Positions 58,343 through 64,000 of a DNA stretch of 64,000 nucleotides are shown in pieces (positions within the stretch are counted from its first letter, which is position 1; each line of letters opens with the position of its first letter). The position numbers were made by a program, and so were the translations under genes. A model generated the notes under the pieces. The model saw nothing but the letters and a program-made list of their open reading frames with translations, was not told where the DNA came from and did not search any database. This stretch comes from Ipomoea triloba (Eukaryota > Streptophyta > Magnoliopsida > Solanales > Convolvulaceae), in NCBI RefSeq assembly GCF_003576645.1, contig NC_044920.1:6629273-6693272 (forward strand). The letters are read 5' to 3'.

Positions 58343-58486
58343 TTGATTACAGCCATACACGGCCTACAGTAATGCTACGCCCTTACAATTATTTTACAAA
58401 CTAATAGGTATTTGTATTCCTGTGGGAATTGATTCTTTGTACTTTAATAGGTTGAGAATGTATATATGAATAAATACTACATTGTA

Positions 58487-58748
58487 CTCCTTTCGTCCCT
58501 TTTTGTTTGTCTGATTCAATTAACGAGACTTGACTGAAGTTATTTCTCACTCATTTTTCATAATTTTAAGTTTGATATTAGCATATAAAATTTATATATT
58601 TAGAAATTACATTAAAAGTACTATTAGACAAAAAATTTAAATTTAAAAATAATTAAAATTACTAAAGAAAATAAGTAATGAAAAAAAAAGGAGTTAGTTT
58701 GATCAATGAATAGTTAACCCATGCAAAATGAGACAGAAAATAATAGAG
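58487..58748. mobile_element. Stowaway-like (Tc1/mariner) MITE
   Basis: TA/CTCCTTTCGTCCCTTTTTG at the left and TAATAGAG/TA at the right, with TA duplications at 58485-58486 and 58749-58750; 262 bp, AT-rich. The left end is a good Stowaway end, the right one decayed. Confidence 0.65.
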
Positions 58749-58750
58749 TA

Positions 58751-59685
58751 AGTAGTACTAAAAAAAATGTATTTGTATCAAGAAAGCACCACTTCAAATG
58801 GGTGCTAACTTTGTGAGAGATTAAAATAGGCAGAAAAGCAATGCGAAACAAGAGGGAAAGATAGAGAGAAGATTCAACAATAGTAATTAATGGATCACTT
58901 TATAATTAATGTGCTCCACTAATTCTATTTATATAGACTAACTAATTATTGTAATCAAACTAAATTACTAATACAAAAACAAATTCTCATCCTACCTGGA
59001 GTTATCGCATATATGTGGGACTTATAATTTTAGATTGTAGTTATTTATTTAAAAATATAATGTCTTGTTTTTTTTTTTTTATATGTTAGAAGGTTAGTAA
59101 ATCGTGTAACTTACTCCTAACCAAAGTTGTAGGTGTTCAATTTGGCTAGATGTTTTTCTCTCCCTACTCGTATTGGTATAAAATAGCGATTGCAAATGAT
59201 TTTTTTTTAAAGAAGAGTCTTCTATGAGACCGTCTCACGGATTTTTATTCGTGAAATTGATTGAGTCAAGATGGAATGTAATACTATGTTAGATAGTGTA
59301 ATACTAATCAAGAATAAAATTTTTAAAATTTTTATTATGTATAATAGAAAATGTACATTTGAGGAAAAATATAATGTTTTAAAATAAAAATAATATTTAC
59401 TAGTTCAACAATTACTTATGTTAATAAAGTTTATAAATTAATAGATTGTTATTTATGAGAAGAATGTGATACTTATGGGTAAAATATGATACTTTTGATA
59501 AAAATATAAAATTTTAAATTTAAATGTAATATTAGGTTATCCTTATCCCTACAATACTCTCTCATTTTCAAAAGTGGATCTCACTTTCACATCATCAAAT
59601 TTATAAATTATCTACTATTTTCTCTACATCCCTACAATACTCTTTTACTTTTAAAAGTAATCATACTTGCCATTTATATTATAAA
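58751..59685. other. AT-rich DNA including a fragment of the GAGACGG family
   Basis: 59210-59550 shares GAGACCGTCTCACGG and AATACTAATCA(A/G)GAATAAAAT with 61214-61668 but lacks the other end. No gene. Confidence 0.45.
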
Positions 59686-60134
59686 CTAGTATTTTGTACG
59701 CGCGATGCGCGAAAACTTATGCCCAATATTAAAATATTAATAAATACAAATAATTAAAATATATAATACAAATTATATATACACAAATAATATATGTATT
59801 TTATACACACATATATGATTTACCATTCATAAAAATTTAATTAAAATATAATCAACCATTAAATTAATTATATAATAATTTTAATAAAATGACATTTAAA
59901 GAATAGGAAAAAGATATGATAGATATAGGTGTAGGTAATAATGATGGAGTTAAAACTAACGGTGTTATAACGGTGTAAGGGTAGTTTTGTATAACAAGAA
60001 TGTAGTAGGGACAATTTTGTCTAATAACATTAAAGTGTACAACATTTAAAGTAAATTGTACACATTTATTAGCATATAAAAAAGGGACATAAATCAAGGA
60101 TATAACCTTGATTGAGACTTATTATGCTTTTAGA
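59686..60134 (-). mobile_element. Short Helitron (minus strand)
   Basis: Minus strand: 5' A/TCTAAAAGCATAATAAGTC at 60134; 3' hairpin CGCGCATCGCGCG then TACAAAATACTAG/T at 59686. Both flanks fit A/T insertion. 449 bp, non-coding. Confidence 0.78.
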
Positions 60135-60272
60135 TATAATAATAAAATAACAAATATAAAATAAAAAAAGAAATAAATGTCGATTGCAAACTTGTTATTA
60201 TAGCAAGCTTGCAAGCCACATAAACTAACAAAAAAAAAATCCACATTGCTTTCCACATCATCTTGAAACAGT
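60135..60272. other. AT-rich spacer
   Basis: Nothing seen. Confidence 0.5.
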
Positions 60273-60659
60273 CGTTATACCGTGAACCGCAGTCCAAAAT
60301 GCATTGTGGACCAAGGTCACAAAATGACGTCGTTTTAATAAGTGGGAGAAATTGCTACCGTAAATCTCTGTAACTGATACTACACCTACATTTCATCTCA
60401 AATGATACTACAGTTGTGTTGGAATGATACTGTAGTTGTGTTGAAAGGGAACTGCTAACTGCAATTGCGCGGAATGGAGGCCGTTTCATCTGTCTGGAAC
60501 TGTAGTTGTGTTAAACTGATAATGCAGTTGTGTTGAAAGGGAACTATAGTTGCGCGGGACGGAGGCCGTTTCATCCTTCTGTTTTCATTAATCAAAACGA
60601 CGTCGTTTTGTCACTTGAACCATAATGCTTGGTGGACCACGGTCCACAGTAAAATTTAC
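60273..60659. mobile_element. Foldback element D of the GTGGACC / AAACGACGTCGTTT family
   Basis: Left CGTTATACCGTGAACCGCAG, AATGCATTGTGGACC and AATGACGTCGTTTTAA; right CAAAACGACGTCGTTTTG then GGTGGACCACGGTCCACAGT. The interior carries CTGCAGTTGTGTTGAAAGGG words, the inverse of the array in element C, so C and D are related in opposite orientation. Confidence 0.72.
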
Positions 60660-60701
60660 AATCTTGAAAGGGGTTCACTTGCTGGGGTGAGGATAACCTT
60701 A

Positions 60702-60925
60702 GGGGGGCATTTGGTTCAGGTCATATTAGATTACCTAGGTAATCTAAGTCTAGTAATGTTATATTACCTTGTTTGGTTCAAATTATGATATTACCTAGTA
60801 ATGTTATATTACCTCAAAGCTGATGTGGCGGTAATGTTTCAAATTAATGTGATTACTCCCTTTTTTTTAGGTATAGATTACCTTGAACTACTCCAACTTT
60901 GCCCTTGTTAACTAATAATCCTTAT
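60702..60925. mobile_element. Tourist-like MITE, left end only
   Basis: TTA/GGGGGGCATTTGGTTCAG followed by repeated TAATGTTATATTACCT words. It runs into a (CAA)n microsatellite, and no right end is present. Confidence 0.42.
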
Positions 60926-60930
60926 ACAAC

Positions 60931-60971
<41 letters not shown>

Positions 60972-61027
60972 AATAATAATAATAATAATAATTAACGAAC
61001 AACAACGTATATAAAATAAATAAATAA

Positions 61028-61062
<35 letters not shown>
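60926..61062. repeat. (CAA)n, (TAA)n, (AAAT)n and (AT)n microsatellites
   Basis: CAA units at about 60926-60969, TAA at 60970-60992, AAAT at 61014-61033, AT at 61033-61060. Confidence 0.92.
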
Positions 61063-61063
<1 letters not shown>

Positions 61064-61213
61064 TTATTTATATTTATATAATCAAATATACATGTGTGTA
61101 TATTTATATATTTATTTTTTAATATTATGCATCGATATACATTCATACATGTAAATTAATAAGTACACACACCGAAGAAACAAATATAAATAAATAAATA
61201 AACAAATAAATAA

Positions 61214-61668
61214 GGCAAAAACTTGTGTGAGACCGTCTCACCATGAGACGGGTCTGGTCGGGTCGGGTCAAGATGCAAATGTAATACTTATATGCACAAA
61301 TGTCATACTTATATGCTCAAATGTAATACTAATCAGGAATAAAATTTTTGTTACTTATTAGGGTAAATGTAATACTTTTAAGGGAAAATACAATACTTTT
61401 ACATTTCGATTTAAAAGTATTACATTTTTCTTCAAAAGTATTATATTTGCCCTTATAAGTGAGAGGCACTTGTTAACATTACTTATTATGAAAAATGTAT
61501 TACTTTTTCTCTTATAGGTAACAAAAATTGTATTTTTGATTAGTGTTATATTTGAGCATATAAGTGTGAGATTTGCACATATAAGTATGACATTTGCATG
61601 GTGCTTTGACCTGACCCGAGCCGTCTCACGAATAAGATCCGTGAGACAGTCTCACACAAGTGTGACCC
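61214..61668. mobile_element. Mutator-like MITE with GTGTGAGACCGTCTCA ends
   Basis: Inverted ends (ACTTGTGTGAGACCGTCTCA / complement with one mismatch), each with an inner GAGACGG repeat, enclose AATACTTATATG / AATACTTTTA words. The 9-bp duplication AATAAATAA (61205-61213 and 61669-61677) suggests Mutator-like origin, but it lies in AAAT-rich DNA. Confidence 0.72.
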
Positions 61669-61943
61669 AATAAATAAATATATTTATTTATTTGTTTATT
61701 TATTTATAATATTTATTTATAAAGAGTTACTTATTGTCAAAATTACAATATTTACAAAAGGAGGTAAAATACTTATGAAAAATTTGATCCATCTCATCAG
61801 TGAGAGTTGAGAACTTGAAACGGTATGATAAGAGATTTTAATTTAAAAGGTAATTTTTAGTGTCACTCCAAAATAGGTAATGTTAAAAAGTGAAAATTCC
61901 AAATTTCCTTCTATAAGAGGAGAATCAATCTTTCAATCCGAAA

Positions 61944-63507
61944 GAGTTTTTTCCCAAAATGGTCCCTCGACTATTGCTCATTCTCAATTTTGCATTTCGA
62001 CTTTCAATTGCACCTAATGTGGTCCCTCGACTTTCAAAAACTCACCCAATTTGGTCCTCCGTTACATATTCCGTCAAATCAGTGTTAAAATGGAGGGTAT
62101 TTTCGTCCATTTACCTATTGTTAGCCTAATAAACATTGAGAAATAGTTGAGGGACCATTTTGAGAATAGTCAAGGGACCATTTTGGAAAAAACTATTTTA
62201 TTTATTTCATTTTTGTTTATTTTGATTGTTTAGACTCTATAAAATTAGAATTTCGATACATTTTTTTCTTACAAATATAAATAGTTAAAATCGCGCAATC
62301 CAACCTCAAAATTTTTAACTTTCTTTACAGACTTTTCCTCTCTAAATATACAAACTATTCCTATGAAGTTTTACAATAAGTTCCGTAAATTTCATAAATA
62401 CTCATATACATTTTTTTTTTAATGTTCATAGACAATCAATCACTATGTATCACATTAAATATTACTTTTACCATTGAAAATAATATATTTTTTTTCAAGC
62501 GTAGACACCCAAAGAGTGTAAAATGTAGGGAAAATATTGGACCGAAAGGTAAATTTTTCTAGTAAACTTCTCAGGTGAGCCGAAAAGTAAAATCTCGTCA
62601 ATGTTTCCTGCAATATTTTCTGTATTTGATTTCGAAGTAATTATTAAATTTTATATTAATTTACATTATTTAAGATATTGTATGACATCTTTTATATGTT
62701 TTCTTCTTCTTATTTTTTTTATTAATTATTAAGGCAAATATAATTTATTTTGTAATGTAGACACATTATTTTTAATAACTTTGATTTAATTAAATTATAC
62801 CTTAATTATAAAAATCCTACCTAATAATCTTAGTATATTACACGAGACACAATAATTATTATAAATAATGTTTAATAATTGTCAATTTGTATTCAACAAT
62901 AAAATTTATAGTTAATTTTTAAGTCAATCATAAAATCTTTTGTGCTATGGGCACATTATTTTTAATTATTTGAGTTTAATAATATTATATCTTATTTATA
63001 AAAAAATCCAAAGTAATATATTTAGTACTACGGATGTGACTAAGAATTATTTTAATCGGTACTTAAAAAATGAGTATTTATAAAATTTACGAAACTTATT
63101 GTAAATCTGCATAGGGATAGTTTGTAAAAAAGTTAAAAATTTTTAGGATGGATTGCACGATTTTAACTATTTATATTTGTAAAAAAAAATGTATAGAAAT
63201 TCTAATTTTATAGAGTCTAAAAAATGAAAATAAACAAAAATGAAATAAATAAAATAATTTTTCCCAAAATGGTCCCTTGACTATTCTCAAAATGGTCCAT
63301 TCAACTATTTCTCAATGTTTATTAGGCTAACAATAGGTAAATTGACGAAAATGCCATCCATTTTAACACTGATTTGACGGAATATGTAACGGAGGATCAA
63401 ATTGGGTGAGTTTTTGAAAGTTGAGGGACCACATTAGGTGCAATTGAAAGTCGAAATGCAAAACTGAGAATGAGCAATAGTCGATGGACTATTTTGGGAA
63501 AAAACTC
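61944..63507. mobile_element. Large Mutator-type foldback element
   Basis: Arms of about 480 bp (61944-62420 and 63055-63507) are inverted copies, beginning GAGTTTTTTCCCAAAAT. An exact 9-bp duplication AATCCGAAA lies at 61935-61943 and 63508-63516. Subterminal words GGTCCCTCGACT and GGGACCATTTTG repeat. The centre (62420-63055) is AT-rich with no ORF. Length 1,564 bp. Confidence 0.92.
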
Positions 63508-63519
63508 AATCCGAAATTA

Positions 63520-63932
63520 CTGTATTCATTAATGTTTTCTGAATAATTGAAGTAATAAAAAAAGAAAAAAAAGAATTTCTTACGACTGCACAAAAAGTTC
63601 TTGAAAAGTCGTTGAAAATGGCGGCCTGTTCGCGTTAAAGAAAAAGAAGGGAAAAAGAGAAAATTTTGTTTTAATGACACAGTCCCGTCCCCATTTTTCT
63701 TTGTTTTCAGACCATCATACACACATATAGTCTCTCTCTCTCTCTCTCTCTCTCTTATCTTTTCGCTTTGCCATCGGCAGCCCATCTTCTGGACATTAAT
63801 GTCAATCATTTTTTCTCAGCACGACATTTGAGTGCAATAACTCCACCACCCTCTTGCTCACGGCACAGCTGATCAATACATACAGGATATATATATATAT
63901 ATATATATACATACATATGCATATACTGGGAC
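63520..63932 (+). promoter_or_regulatory. Probable promoter and 5' leader of the right-edge gene
   Basis: A TC microsatellite (about 63730-63753) of the kind common in plant leaders, followed by less AT-rich DNA and a (TA)n tract (63888-63910). Two upstream ORFs: ATG at 63799 (10 codons, ends 63831) and ATG at 63917 (10 codons, ends 63949), the latter overlapping the main start in another frame. Confidence 0.5.
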
Positions 63933-64000
63933 ATGGGCCACCACCATAACAACCACCACCACACGACGGCGACGGATGGCGTTTCGCCGCGGGTCAACAG
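63933..64000 (+). CDS. 5' end of an unidentified gene, His-rich start
   Basis: ATG at 63933 in good context (G at -3 and +4) opens a frame to the window edge: 22 codons starting MGHHHNNHHHTTATDG and ending at VN. Local GC content is much higher than upstream, the leader is pyrimidine-rich, and the frame stays open. The family cannot be told from so little; histidine-rich starts occur in several plant gene families. The overlapping upstream ORF may lower translation. Confidence 0.5.
   Translation, partial: MGHHHNNHHHTTATDGVSPRVN

Overview
This is nuclear DNA of a flowering plant, probably a eudicot; the species cannot be fixed from the window. It is AT-rich and consists almost entirely of nested transposable elements: Sirevirus-type and other Ty1/copia elements, Athila-like gypsy pieces, Helitrons with CTAG ends, CACTA, hAT, Mutator-like, Tourist and Stowaway elements and SINEs. 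Intact cellular coding sequence is nearly absent. There is one exon of a RING-box protein RBX1 gene (18112-18171), a decayed piece of an ALKBH9/10-type 2OG-Fe(II) oxygenase gene (about 48.6-49.5 kb), and the start of an unidentified gene at the right edge (ATG at 63933).

Layout. 1-6894: minus-strand Sirevirus-like copia element with 5' LTR, tRNA-iMet primer site, frameshifted gag-pol and an extra ORF after pol; its 3' LTR lies outside the window. 7.5-9.5 kb: Athila-type ORF running into an LTR. 10.1-17.7 kb: two related Helitrons in opposite orientation, with SINEs, a Tourist MITE and a complete 2,011-bp CACTA element between them. 18.1-30.6 kb: a three-level nest, in which a non-autonomous gypsy-like element (18903-28929, TSD GCACT) sits in a degenerate copia element (18174-30584, TSD GGGGT), which sits in the splice donor of the RBX1 exon. 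31-41 kb: motif arrays, foldback elements, MITEs and a CACTA end. 41.6-48.1 kb: Helitron (42042-48103) containing a large solo LTR (TSD CAATG) with a GC island and a 61-bp minisatellite. 48.5-49.5 kb: ALKBH-like pseudogene. 50.7-53.7 kb: two opposed Helitrons, one holding a hAT element. 53.7-63.5 kb: SINE, several small foldback/MITE families, another Helitron and a 1.56-kb Mutator-type foldback element. 63.5-64 kb: promoter, leader and first codons of a gene.

Four single-N positions (23083, 26425, 44828, 48146) are each followed by an exact repeat of sequence already given upstream. These look like unmerged contig overlaps, so about 5.7 kb of the window is probably duplicated only in the assembly. 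Copy numbers, element lengths and ORF duplicates in 21.6-28.2 kb, 42.8-46.9 kb and 47.7-48.5 kb should be read with that in mind.

The most novel material is: (i) the gypsy-like element whose only large ORF is an unfamiliar Pro/Tyr/His-rich, coiled-coil, acidic protein and not gag-pol; (ii) a set of small inverted-repeat elements that share palindromic ends (GGTCCAC...GTGGACC, AAACGACGTCGTTT) but each carry a different array of short motifs inside; (iii) the Sirevirus post-pol ORF with SUMO-type motifs; and (iv) CGCG-palindrome clusters at the same distance upstream of the TATA box in two LTR families, with a comparable cluster in a third.
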